This document shows positions 1 through 5,714 of a DNA stretch of 7,342 nt, in pieces. The notes beneath the pieces are model-generated. The model saw nothing but the letters and a program-made list of their open reading frames with translations, did no database searches and was not told where the DNA came from. The DNA comes from an uncultured Prevotellaceae bacterium (GTDB taxonomy: Bacteria > Bacteroidota > Bacteroidia > Bacteroidales > Muribaculaceae): NCBI GenBank assembly GCA_947254205.1, contig CAMYCE010000104.1, forward strand, positions 1 to 7,342, in the 5' to 3' direction. The translations under genes were made by a program, and so were the position numbers. Every line of letters starts with the position of its first letter. The first letter of the stretch is position 1.

Positions 1-1
1 C

Positions 2-301
2 TACAAAAGGCCGAGTGTGCTCACTTTTGAGAAATTTGTTTCGGGAGTATCGCCAAAAATGATATCCTATAATGGGACTGATGGAAATTTTGTTTATTGC
101 TCCGACTTGAACCAATTTGCCTACCAAACCCCGAATGGTGGCTACACCAACAACGGCAATACTGCCGAGGGGTTTGTCAGTGGTTCATATTGCGAGGGGG
201 GCAATAACAAACCACGCAAAAGCGTGATTTTTATCTGCAAGGCGGACAATTGCGCCTATATCAGCTATGACGGCAACACGCTTACCAAAATTAAAATGTA
301 A
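2..301 (+). CDS. C-terminal end of a phage protein, probably tail-associated (5' truncated)
   Basis: The frame is open to the left edge of the window, so the GTG at position 17 is not needed as a start; about 99 codons are visible and the true start lies upstream. The visible part is rich in Gly, Asn, Tyr and Ser, carries four cysteines (in FVYCSD, GSYCEGG, FICKADNCAY) and ends in Asp-Gly-Asn-Thr-Leu-Thr-Lys-Ile-Lys-Met. This composition, with short alternating hydrophobic and polar stretches, suggests a beta-rich extracellular or virion domain. I do not recognise a named family. Its place directly upstream of fibre-like genes, with only two bases before the next start codon, makes a tail or baseplate-distal protein the likeliest reading, by context only. 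Confidence 0.6.
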   Translation, partial: YKRPSVLTFEKFVSGVSPKMISYNGTDGNFVYCSDLNQFAYQTPNGGYTNNGNTAEGFVSGSYCEGGNNKPRKSVIFICKADNCAYISYDGNTLTKIKM

Positions 302-303
302 AA

Positions 304-408
304 ATGAGAGATTACACACGGCAAAGCATATTCAAGGCAGGCGAGGTGATAGTCGCCTTAGTTGTTGGCCTTGCCGTGTGTTTTGTGATTAATCTCTTAT
401 TGGAGTAA
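304..408 (+). CDS. 34-residue single-pass membrane microprotein
   Basis: ATG at 304 begins two bases after the upstream stop, and the frame ends at TAA 406-408. The product has a basic/polar N-terminus (MRDYTRQSIFKAGE) and then one strongly hydrophobic helix of about 19 residues (roughly residues 15-33, VIVALVVGLAVCFVINLLL). It is a plausible type of small inner-membrane protein inside the tail-gene operon. Without this gene there would be a 128-base gap in an otherwise tightly packed operon, which supports it being real. The function is unknown; a small accessory holin or antiholin-like role is conceivable, but it sits about 2.6 kb from the lysis genes and nothing in the sequence proves that. 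Confidence 0.6.
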   Translation: MRDYTRQSIFKAGEVIVALVVGLAVCFVINLLLE

Positions 409-429
409 CACAAACACAATACTTGCACG

Positions 430-939
430 ATGAAATATGTAAACATGGAGAGCGACTTCACGTTGCGCATGAAGCTTTTTGATTACGAGGGTGCACCACT
501 TGACATTCTCAAAGACCCTACGATTGATTTTAGGCTCATATTCCACACCGACGGGTCGAGCACCTATGAAGCAGGGCGGGTCAATAGCAAGCTGAAAAAC
601 ATGAAAATCGTGGGTGATGATTACTCGGCCGAAGTCTACTTTGACAAATACGAACTTTCGGCCGGGCTGTTGCGATGTAAAATTATCGTTGACACCCCCG
701 ATGAGAAGTTTGAGGACGAAGCGCAACGCCTTGTAGTGAACAAGGAACTTGATATTGTGCTGACAGGGAAGAATATCGACACTGCCAACCTTATTGTGCA
801 GGCGGAAGCGATATTGCCTTACATCAAGGGAGAAAAAGGCGATAAGGGCGACCCCGGTCCAAAAGGAGACCCGGGCGACCCTCTTGCTGTAGAAATTATC
901 ACCAATCAAGAGATAGAGAGATATTGGAACAAATTATAA
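430..939 (+). CDS. Phage tail/baseplate protein with collagen-like segment
   Basis: This 169-residue protein has two parts. Residues 1-130 look beta-rich (alternating motifs such as FRLIFHTDG, AEVYFDKYEL, LLRCKIIVD), resembling the small N-terminal domains that attach fibre or upper-baseplate proteins to phage tails; this is inference from pattern. Residues 134-151 form six uninterrupted Gly-X-Y triplets (GEK GDK GDP GPK GDP GDP), a typical phage collagen-like trimerising stalk. A short tail ends in ITNQEIERYWNKL, matching the C-terminal motif of the next gene product. A second in-frame ATG at 445 is a possible alternative start; I keep 430, just after the A-rich leader. A trimeric fibre-adaptor role is likely. 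The 21-base upstream gap and the downstream fibre genes fit a tail operon. Confidence 0.75.
   Translation: MKYVNMESDFTLRMKLFDYEGAPLDILKDPTIDFRLIFHTDGSSTYEAGRVNSKLKNMKIVGDDYSAEVYFDKYELSAGLLRCKIIVDTPDEKFEDEAQRLVVNKELDIVLTGKNIDTANLIVQAEAILPYIKGEKGDKGDPGPKGDPGDPLAVEIITNQEIERYWNKL
829..882 (+). repeat. Six collagen-type Gly-X-Y codon triplets
   Basis: In-frame coding repeat within the 430-939 gene: codons 134-151 encode six consecutive Gly-X-Y units, with Lys or Pro at every third position and acidic residues (or Pro) at the second. Charged Gly-Asp/Glu-Lys and Gly-Asp-Pro triplets are typical of bacterial and phage collagens, which trimerise without hydroxyproline. The run is short, so it probably serves as a trimer clamp or linker and not as a long stalk. 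Confidence 0.85.
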
Positions 940-964
940 ACAAACAGAACTAACAATAATCAAA

Positions 965-1903
965 ATGGCAAACAAATTTTTAGACAACAACGGAGTAGTG
1001 AAACTGGTGAGCTTGATTAAAGCCACTTTCCCAAGAAAATCGGAAGCTATCAAGGCGATAGCAGGGTCGGGCAACAATACAATCAGCTACACCAAGGCTG
1101 ACGGCGCGCAGGGCAGTTTTAACTATCAAGACACGACCTACCAGAAAGGCACGGCAAGCGCATTGGGCTTGACCAAGTTGTTTGACAGCGTCGAGGGCAC
1201 GGCTACCGACGGCGCGCCCACGCAAAAGGCAATCAAGGAGAAGCTCGAAGCGTTGAAAGAGGAGCTGGGAGGTAAGGTTGAAGTGGCAGTGTTTCAACAC
1301 AAAAGGTTACTAATTAAAGGAGAAACTATTGCACATTGCGCTTGGGTCGGAGAGGCTGGAAGCAACTTCAACCTCAGTGATGATAAAAAGTTGACGTTGT
1401 TTTTCAATAAAAGCAACGGAAGTATCTTTATCCCGATCTACAATGGTCGCCGTGACGGCCTGAGCACCATATTCGAAACGGCAATTTCCTACAATGAAAG
1501 GGGTAAGGAATTGTATGTTCTCCGTATAACCAAAGAGGAGGTTTACTATGAGATTGTGTCTTTAGCCACCCAATCAGATGTGACAGAATTGCAAACGGCA
1601 ATTCAAAAGAATAACGAGCTTTCCCAAACGCTTAAATCGAAGATTGAGGCCTTGACTTCTGTCCAGTTCAAAAAAGTAACCTCACTGCCCACTACAAGCA
1701 AGGACACGGCAGGCGTTATCTACCTCATGCCAAGCGGAAAGGCTGGTGGCAAGAACATGAACAAGGAGTACATCGACATGAGCACTGTGCACAACGACAG
1801 CACAACTCCACAATGGGAAGTTCTCGGCACGCTTGAAGATGTAGACATGGGGCTTGATGTGTTGTCCAACGATGACATCGACACGATTTGGACAACCGCT
1901 TAA
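965..1903 (+). CDS. Phage tail fibre-like protein
   Basis: A 312-residue protein. It begins with MANKFLDNNGVVKLVSLIK, matching the 'F-L-D-x-x-G-[LV]-x-x-[LV]' opening seen in many phage tail/fibre proteins of gut Firmicutes and Bacteroidetes phages (from memory). Residues 55-100 carry the fibre-like DTTYQKGTASALGL segment followed by a charged helix. Residues 104-198 form a beta-rich domain; residues 203-230 are likely coiled coil (SDVTELQTAIQKNNELSQTL); residues 233-290 (VTSLPTTSKDTAGVIYLMP... WEVLG) resemble the repeated 'sheath' modules of fibres. The C-terminus is LSNDDIDTIWTTA, the same kind of end as the upstream collagen-like protein. It is preceded by an A-rich leader and probably forms the shaft of the host-binding apparatus. 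Confidence 0.78.
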   Translation: MANKFLDNNGVVKLVSLIKATFPRKSEAIKAIAGSGNNTISYTKADGAQGSFNYQDTTYQKGTASALGLTKLFDSVEGTATDGAPTQKAIKEKLEALKEELGGKVEVAVFQHKRLLIKGETIAHCAWVGEAGSNFNLSDDKKLTLFFNKSNGSIFIPIYNGRRDGLSTIFETAISYNERGKELYVLRITKEEVYYEIVSLATQSDVTELQTAIQKNNELSQTLKSKIEALTSVQFKKVTSLPTTSKDTAGVIYLMPSGKAGGKNMNKEYIDMSTVHNDSTTPQWEVLGTLEDVDMGLDVLSNDDIDTIWTTA

Positions 1904-1917
1904 ACAAACCGTCACAT

Positions 1918-2982
1918 ATGGGAAGTTACAAGATAGACAGAACAGCACTCGGTAAAATCTTCAAGAAGATAAAAGCCGAGTGCTCTAAATCAAGCGGTGG
2001 AACGGTTATAGTGACGTTCAAGAACAAACCCTACTTTTCTTTTGGCGCTAAAGGCTTGTTTTGGGTGTATGGAGATAACTTTATCCGCAACATTACTGTG
2101 TTTAGTGGCAAGAAGATTGATTGTAAGGTCGGGCAGTTGTACTATGATACCAGCTCAAAGGCGATGCACTATTGGGACGGAAGTACTATGCAGAAGTTAA
2201 GCTACACAGACACCACCTACAAGTACATACCGTATGAATTAGCAAGCTATTTCAGAAGTATAGGTTCTGTTGGTGTCACTCTGAGCGACGATAACAAGCG
2301 AGCGTTTGTTAATGCATATAGAGCTCTTGGAAAAGCAGGATTGCTTGGCAATATCGTGTGTTGGTATCCCATGTTTGGAAGCTCAAAGGCTTGCGCCTAT
2401 GGCATTAAGGGAGGCGTGCTGACCATTCCGAACAATGTCGGTTATAACAAAGGTTTATGGTTGATGGGCGCAACTGGAGGCAAGGGTAAGAATGGTGCGG
2501 GTATTTTGTTGCCTATCCCCGACTATGCTTCTCAATTTAACGCCGATAAAAGCGTGACGTTGGTATTCGGACAGCCATCGCCTGCGAGCAGTGACAAAGG
2601 TCCCGTATTCGTGAGCTATAATACCACTTCCGACATGGATAGCGGTACATACATGCGCATGACAGGCTGGACAGGTGGTCCATTTTTTAACATGTATGGC
2701 GTGCCATTTGCGAAGTTGCCGAAAGGTCGAGACAAGTTGATTATTGTGTCTAATGCGTCAAATAACTTGAGCATATATGGAGATGGCGCATTGAGAGACC
2801 ATAACACCGCCTATGGTAGCAATGACCGAAATCGGTATTTGACGCTTGGAGCCAATCTTAGCTCAGATTGGACGCCAAATTATCACTTCAACATGGTAAT
2901 GGTGCTCAATAAGGCATTGACGCAAAGCGAGGTACAAGCCCTTAATTCCACAATACGCACACTGCAAGGCAAAATTTACTAA
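1918..2982 (+). CDS. Phage tail protein with C-terminal laminin-G/ConA-like domain (putative receptor-binding protein)
   Basis: I take ATG 1918, giving 354 residues. A TTG at 1888 in the same frame would overlap the upstream gene and add only ten residues; the ATG lies 14 bases past the previous stop. Residues 1-25 are a helical opening (MGSYKIDRTALGKIFKKIK). Residues 70-106 contain a fibre-like module (GQLYYDTSSKAMHYWDGS, then YTDTTYKY). Residues about 145-350 look like a laminin-G/concanavalin-type jelly roll: alternating strands, many Gly and aromatic residues, and the common closing signature (TLGANLSSDW, then FNMVMVLNKALTQSEVQAL), in which a last strand is followed by a helix beginning with Leu-Thr-x-x-Glu-Val. 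Such domains bind glycans, so surface polysaccharide recognition is the likely role. No chaperone or catalytic motif is evident. Confidence 0.72.
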   Translation: MGSYKIDRTALGKIFKKIKAECSKSSGGTVIVTFKNKPYFSFGAKGLFWVYGDNFIRNITVFSGKKIDCKVGQLYYDTSSKAMHYWDGSTMQKLSYTDTTYKYIPYELASYFRSIGSVGVTLSDDNKRAFVNAYRALGKAGLLGNIVCWYPMFGSSKACAYGIKGGVLTIPNNVGYNKGLWLMGATGGKGKNGAGILLPIPDYASQFNADKSVTLVFGQPSPASSDKGPVFVSYNTTSDMDSGTYMRMTGWTGGPFFNMYGVPFAKLPKGRDKLIIVSNASNNLSIYGDGALRDHNTAYGSNDRNRYLTLGANLSSDWTPNYHFNMVMVLNKALTQSEVQALNSTIRTLQGKIY

Positions 2983-2993
2983 AATATATCAAA

Positions 2994-3473
2994 ATGAACG
3001 ATTATCAATTACTTTTTTTGAGCGTATGCTTAGCTACTTTCTACGGAGTTGTGTTTTTGGCAATTATCGTTGATTTGGTTAGCGGTGTGCGAAAGGCAAA
3101 AATAAGGGGCGATTATAGCGGTTCAAAGGGCTATCGCAGAACGGTTGACAAAGCCGTGCGATACTACAATTTGCTTTTCGCCCTCACCATTGCCGACGTG
3201 CCTTTGATGCTGTCTTTTCACTATCTTTCATGCTTCTATGCCGTGAACTGGCTACCTGTTTTCCCGTTCTTCACTTTTGGGGGTGCGCTCGGTATATGTG
3301 GCATTGAGATTAAAAGTGTTTTCGAGAAAGCCGACAAAAAGACCAAAGGTGACGTTATAGAACTCGCGAGGGTTGTCGCCAAACTCGCAGAAGCACACGG
3401 AGACCTCACAAAATATCCCGAGTTATTTCAGCAATATTTGTCTGAAGAACAAGCAAAAGAAAAATACAAATGA
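2994..3473 (+). CDS. Phage holin (class I-like, three membrane spans)
   Basis: A 159-residue membrane protein with predicted spans near residues 5-30, 57-80 and 82-104, followed by a charged cytoplasmic tail of about 50 residues (KADKKTKGDVIELARVV...). Between spans 1 and 2 lies D27-LVSG-x3-A35-x-x-x-G39 ... S44 ... R49-T50-x-x-K53 ... YY, which fits the 'D-x3-G-x3-A ... S ... r-T-x2-K' pattern of the toxin-secretion/phage-lysis holin family (PF05105/TIGR01593 type). Holins oligomerise in the inner membrane and set the time of lysis. The stop overlaps the start of the putative endolysin gene (ATGA), the classic translationally coupled holin-endolysin arrangement. Confidence is good for a holin, lower for the exact family. 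Confidence 0.8.
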   Translation: MNDYQLLFLSVCLATFYGVVFLAIIVDLVSGVRKAKIRGDYSGSKGYRRTVDKAVRYYNLLFALTIADVPLMLSFHYLSCFYAVNWLPVFPFFTFGGALGICGIEIKSVFEKADKKTKGDVIELARVVAKLAEAHGDLTKYPELFQQYLSEEQAKEKYK

Positions 3474-3955
3474 TTGAGTTAAGATTACGCAGAACAGCCC
3501 TGCGCCCCACCTACACGATAGGCAAGCTGGAGCAAAATGTAAACGGCAAGTGGCAGTGGCTGTGTGACGTTGTAGAGGACGCCGTGAGGGACTTGAACAA
3601 GAACGGCAAATTCGACAACGGAGAACAGAAGATTTGGGGGCAGACAGCTATCCCCTACGGCACATATCGCATCACCATGCATGTGCAAAGCCCCAAATTC
3701 ACCAACTATGCGAAATACCCATACGCAAAGCGGTACAATGGCTACATGCCACGCTTGATGAATGTGGCACACTTCGAGGGCATTTTGATACACCCGGGAC
3801 GGAGCGCAAACAGCTCGGCAGGGTGCTTGATAGTGGGCGAGAACAAGGTGAAAGGCGGAGTGGTGAACTCAGTAGCTACTTGGGAGCGGTTGATGGATAA
3901 CGTTTTTATCCCTGCTCAAAAGAGCTGTGAGAAAATCACGATTGAGATTGTGTAG
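3470..3955 (+). CDS. DUF5675-family protein, putative phage endolysin
   Basis: A 161-residue protein whose start overlaps the holin stop by four bases. Family features visible: an N-terminal strand with TYTIGKLE, then 'CDVVEDAVRD', G57-QTAIPYGTYRI, and the core HFEGILIHPG ... NSSAGCLIVG (His108, Cys119). His followed by Ser-x-Gly-Cys resembles the active site of YkuD L,D-transpeptidases, so a peptidoglycan-directed catalytic role is plausible; to my knowledge DUF5675 has no settled biochemical function. Residues 41-52 (DLNKNGKFDNGE) match the 12-residue EF-hand loop pattern. No signal peptide is present, consistent with holin-dependent release. Coupling to a holin is the main support for the endolysin call. 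Confidence 0.75.
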   Translation: MIELRLRRTALRPTYTIGKLEQNVNGKWQWLCDVVEDAVRDLNKNGKFDNGEQKIWGQTAIPYGTYRITMHVQSPKFTNYAKYPYAKRYNGYMPRLMNVAHFEGILIHPGRSANSSAGCLIVGENKVKGGVVNSVATWERLMDNVFIPAQKSCEKITIEIV

Positions 3956-3964
3956 CAAAAAAGA

Positions 3965-3986
3965 GCCTTTGCATCACGCAAAAGCC
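3965..3986 (+). terminator. Weak hairpin after the lysin gene
   Basis: GCCTTTGC (3965-3972) can pair with GCAAAAGC (3978-3985) across a five-base loop, with one C:A mismatch. GCAAA at 3955-3959 could instead pair with TTTGC at 3968-3972, so two structures compete. No T-tract follows, so a factor-independent terminator is doubtful; it may be an mRNA-stability or processing hairpin. Confidence 0.25.
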
Positions 3987-3989
3987 CTG

Positions 3990-4021
3990 TTGTGTTAATC
4001 TCTATGAAAAGTCTACGTTTT
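3990..4021 (+). promoter_or_regulatory. Possible Bacteroidota-type promoter upstream of the spanin-like gene
   Basis: TTG at 3990-3992 and TACGTTTT at 4014-4021 are separated by 21 bases, approximating the Bacteroidota sigma-factor pattern (-33 TTTG, about 20 bases, -7 TAnnTTTG) with one mismatch in the -7 box. It lies in the only sizeable gap of the lysis block (3956-4076), 55 bases ahead of the start at 4077. No other convincing element was seen in that gap. Confidence 0.3.
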
Positions 4022-4076
4022 TAAAAAATGAAAGAATATCCTGAATCAATCTACATCACAAATATAGCAAAAAAAC

Positions 4077-4571
4077 ATGGAACGACAAAACGAAAATAAC
4101 GAGGGCAACGGCAGTGCGATAGCCGTTGCATTGCTGGCAGGAATGGCGGTGCTCATGCTGGTGTTGCTGATGCTGTTGAGCGGTTGCAAGACGAGGTACA
4201 TCGAGGTTGAAAAGGTGCGTCATGTGCCTATTGAAGTGCACGACACACTCACACGCTATCAGCTCAAAAGGGACAGCGTCTATCTCAAGGATAGTGTATT
4301 TATCCACCAAAAGGGCGACACCATTTACAGCGAGAAATGGCACACTGCCTATCGCTGGAAATACCACATTGACACCTTGCGTATCATCAAAGAAATGCCT
4401 ATCTTTACAACAGACACGATAACGCAAGTGAAGCAGGTTCAGGTCACTAAAGAGGTGGTAAAATATCGCCAACATTGGTGGCAAAAATGGCTGGCATGGA
4501 TAGGCGGTGTCGTGGTGCTTGCAGGCGGAGTTAAAGCCGTTTTGTGGGCACGCAAAAGAGGTTTTTTATAG
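4077..4571 (+). CDS. Putative unimolecular spanin (lipoprotein with C-terminal membrane span)
   Basis: A 164-residue protein with a hydrophobic N-terminal segment (residues about 13-35) ending in L-L-S-G-C37, a good lipobox, so Cys37 could be lipidated and retained in the outer membrane. The middle (40-130) is a charged, beta-prone periplasmic region with repeated Asp-Thr/Asp-Ser units (HDTLTRY, RDSVYL, KDSVF, GDTIY, IDTLRI, TDTITQ), a pattern I associate with Bacteroidales phage proteins. Residues 139-157 (LAWIGGVVVLAGGVKAVLW) form a C-terminal membrane span followed by ARKRGFL, a positive-inside end. Lipobox at one end and transmembrane helix at the other is the architecture of T1 gp11-type u-spanins, which bridge and fuse inner and outer membranes. 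Position after holin and lysin agrees. The n-region is unusually acidic and Asn-rich for a signal peptide. Confidence 0.68.
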   Translation: MERQNENNEGNGSAIAVALLAGMAVLMLVLLMLLSGCKTRYIEVEKVRHVPIEVHDTLTRYQLKRDSVYLKDSVFIHQKGDTIYSEKWHTAYRWKYHIDTLRIIKEMPIFTTDTITQVKQVQVTKEVVKYRQHWWQKWLAWIGGVVVLAGGVKAVLWARKRGFL

Positions 4572-4633
4572 TACTTTTTTTTTCACATAATTGTTTTAAT
4601 GTTTTTATAGGTTTAAAGTGTAATACTATTTTT

Positions 4634-4667
4634 CCGCCCACTCGTGAGAGCAGGCGGTTTTTTCTTT
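4634..4667 (+). terminator. Rho-independent terminator after the lysis block
   Basis: CCGCC (4634-4638) pairs with GGCGG (4653-4657), enclosing a 14-base loop with a possible inner CTC/GAG pairing. It is followed directly by TTTTTTCTTTT. It lies 62 bases past the spanin-like stop and separates the lysis genes from the three-paralogue block. The stretch 4572-4633 is T-rich and holds no gene. Confidence 0.75.
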
Positions 4668-4706
4668 TCAGTAAACAGATAAAGGAATGGAAATACCCGT
4701 GCCGGC

Positions 4707-4714
4707 TATATTTG
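4707..4714 (+). promoter_or_regulatory. Exact TAnnTTTG -7 box just before the first paralogue
   Basis: TATATTTG matches the Bacteroidota -7 consensus exactly and lies downstream of the terminator at 4634-4667, where a new promoter is expected. No TTG or TTTG is found 19-21 bases upstream, which weakens it. If used, transcription would start almost at the ATG (4721), giving a leaderless or nearly leaderless mRNA. Confidence 0.3.
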
Positions 4715-4720
4715 CGAAGT

Positions 4721-5176
4721 ATGACAACATTCACAATCAATATCGACAAGGCAGGCGTACTTGAAGAAGTAGCCAAGACAACCAGCTACATAGGTAAAAA
4801 GAAAGACGACAAGCAAGACACCGGAGCATATGAGCGTATCTTCACGACCGATGCCGACAATGAAATGCTTGAAAGGTTTTGGCAGGAGGCGTGTTCGGAA
4901 GTGGCATGCCTATTGCGCCCATTCATAGCAGGCCCTATTAACATAGACGGTTTTACCGTACTATTGGATATGCCAAAAGCCTTTGACATGGAGCTAAAAG
5001 ACACTATCAATAAGAGCTTGCGGAGCTACATTGTCAATGAGATTGTGGGCAAGTGGTCATTGCTCACCAACAAGGAGGAAATTAACGACTACAAGCGCAT
5101 GGCAAGCGTATATCTTGCCGATGCCAAGAGCAAGTTGTTTTACAGGAAGAGACCCACAAGAAGTAGAATATTCTAA
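4721..5176 (+). CDS. Small phage protein, member 1 of a three-gene paralogous family
   Basis: ATG 4721 is chosen although the frame is open upstream to 4544: the upstream codons cross the terminator hairpin, and the N-terminal strand starting at this ATG (MTTFTINIDKAGVLEEV) aligns with the start of the second paralogue. The product is 151 residues: N-terminal strand, linker (SYIGKKKDDKQD), helix (NEMLERFWQEACSEVACLL, about 47-65), then FTVLLDMPKAF and a helix containing SYIVNEIVGKW, ending in a basic tail (YRKRPTRSRIF). Core positions are P85, F88, Y103, V105 and W112. From memory, proteins of this type are common hypotheticals in Bacteroidales prophages near tail genes. The function is unknown; a structural or assembly role is a guess from context. 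Confidence 0.75.
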   Translation: MTTFTINIDKAGVLEEVAKTTSYIGKKKDDKQDTGAYERIFTTDADNEMLERFWQEACSEVACLLRPFIAGPINIDGFTVLLDMPKAFDMELKDTINKSLRSYIVNEIVGKWSLLTNKEEINDYKRMASVYLADAKSKLFYRKRPTRSRIF

Positions 5177-5191
5177 AAGCAATAACAATAT

Positions 5192-5701
5192 ATGGCACAA
5201 AAGACATTGAACATAACCCTGCATGTGAGCGAACTGACGTTTGACATCATGAACGGAACAGACCTCACTGCCAAAAGCAAGCACACAGATGCAGAGGGTG
5301 GGAATGATGAGCAGGTAGCGCACATGACTGCCAGTGAAGACGAGTGGAGCATGAACCACATATTGCGGTCCATTCAAGGGGCTGTAGGCGACTTGCGCAT
5401 TGCACTCAATGAGTACCTTAACGACAATAATACCGACTTGTCGGATAAGCTGATGAGTGAGAATGATAAAATTGTGTTCAACCTCATTGTACCTGCCAAC
5501 TTCAACTTTGCAACCAAACAAGGCATCGTATCGTCGATGCACGACTATATTGTGAACAGCGCAATCGCAAAGTGGTTTAACACCACGGCACCTAATGAGT
5601 CAGAAACATATTTTGCCCTTGCCGGCAAGAGCCTGCAACACGTGAAACAAGCCATTAACAAACGTATTCGCCCCAAACGGCAAGCACCTTTAGGCGCATA
5701 A
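5192..5701 (+). CDS. Small phage protein, member 2 of the paralogous family
   Basis: A 169-residue protein beginning 16 bases after the previous gene behind an A-rich leader (aagcaataacaatat). It follows the same layout as its neighbours: an N-terminal strand (KTLNITLHVSELTFDIM), an acidic disordered-looking linker (HTDAEGGNDEQ), a helix (about 52-76), a strand FNLIVPANF, the helix SSMHDYIVNSAIAKW, and a basic tail (INKRIRPKRQ). Core residues P101, F104, Y119, V121 and W128 have exactly the same spacing as in the genes on either side. No enzyme motif, membrane span or signal peptide is visible. It is clearly diverged from member 1, so this is not a recent duplication. Function unknown. Confidence 0.75.
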   Translation: MAQKTLNITLHVSELTFDIMNGTDLTAKSKHTDAEGGNDEQVAHMTASEDEWSMNHILRSIQGAVGDLRIALNEYLNDNNTDLSDKLMSENDKIVFNLIVPANFNFATKQGIVSSMHDYIVNSAIAKWFNTTAPNESETYFALAGKSLQHVKQAINKRIRPKRQAPLGA

Positions 5702-5714
5702 ACAAAACGCACAC

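Noticed and set aside
397..909. 170-codon open frame on the minus strand opposite the collagen-like gene
   Set aside because: It is antisense to a gene with clear domain structure, and its product shows no coherent domain or family signature.
1888..1917. TTG start for the laminin-G-like tail protein
   Set aside because: It would overlap the upstream gene by 16 bases and add ten polar residues; the ATG at 1918 has normal spacing.
1918..2982. Diversity-generating retroelement target
   Set aside because: The C-terminal domain looks laminin-G-like and not C-type lectin, and no reverse transcriptase or template repeat is in the window. One outside the window cannot be excluded.
4028..4099. 23-codon frame just upstream of and overlapping the spanin-like gene
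   Set aside because: It is very short with no hydrophobic or known motif, and its overlap with the spanin-like start seems accidental.
4056..4484. 142-codon minus-strand frame opposite the spanin-like gene
   Set aside because: Its Cys/His-rich translation mirrors the coding strand composition; the plus-strand product has lipobox and membrane span and fits the lysis context.
4544..4720. Upstream in-frame extension of the first paralogue
   Set aside because: It runs through the terminator hairpin and T-tract and overlaps the spanin-like gene; the paralogue alignment starts at ATG 4721.
4687..4764. 25-codon frame (MEIPVPAIFAKYDN...) overlapping the start of the first paralogue
   Set aside because: It is too short, out of frame and without any independent support; it could be a leader peptide but looks like chance.
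5057..5542. 161-codon minus-strand frame across the first two paralogues
   Set aside because: It crosses two plus-strand genes and their junction and has no recognisable domain; the plus-strand paralogues support each other by their shared core.
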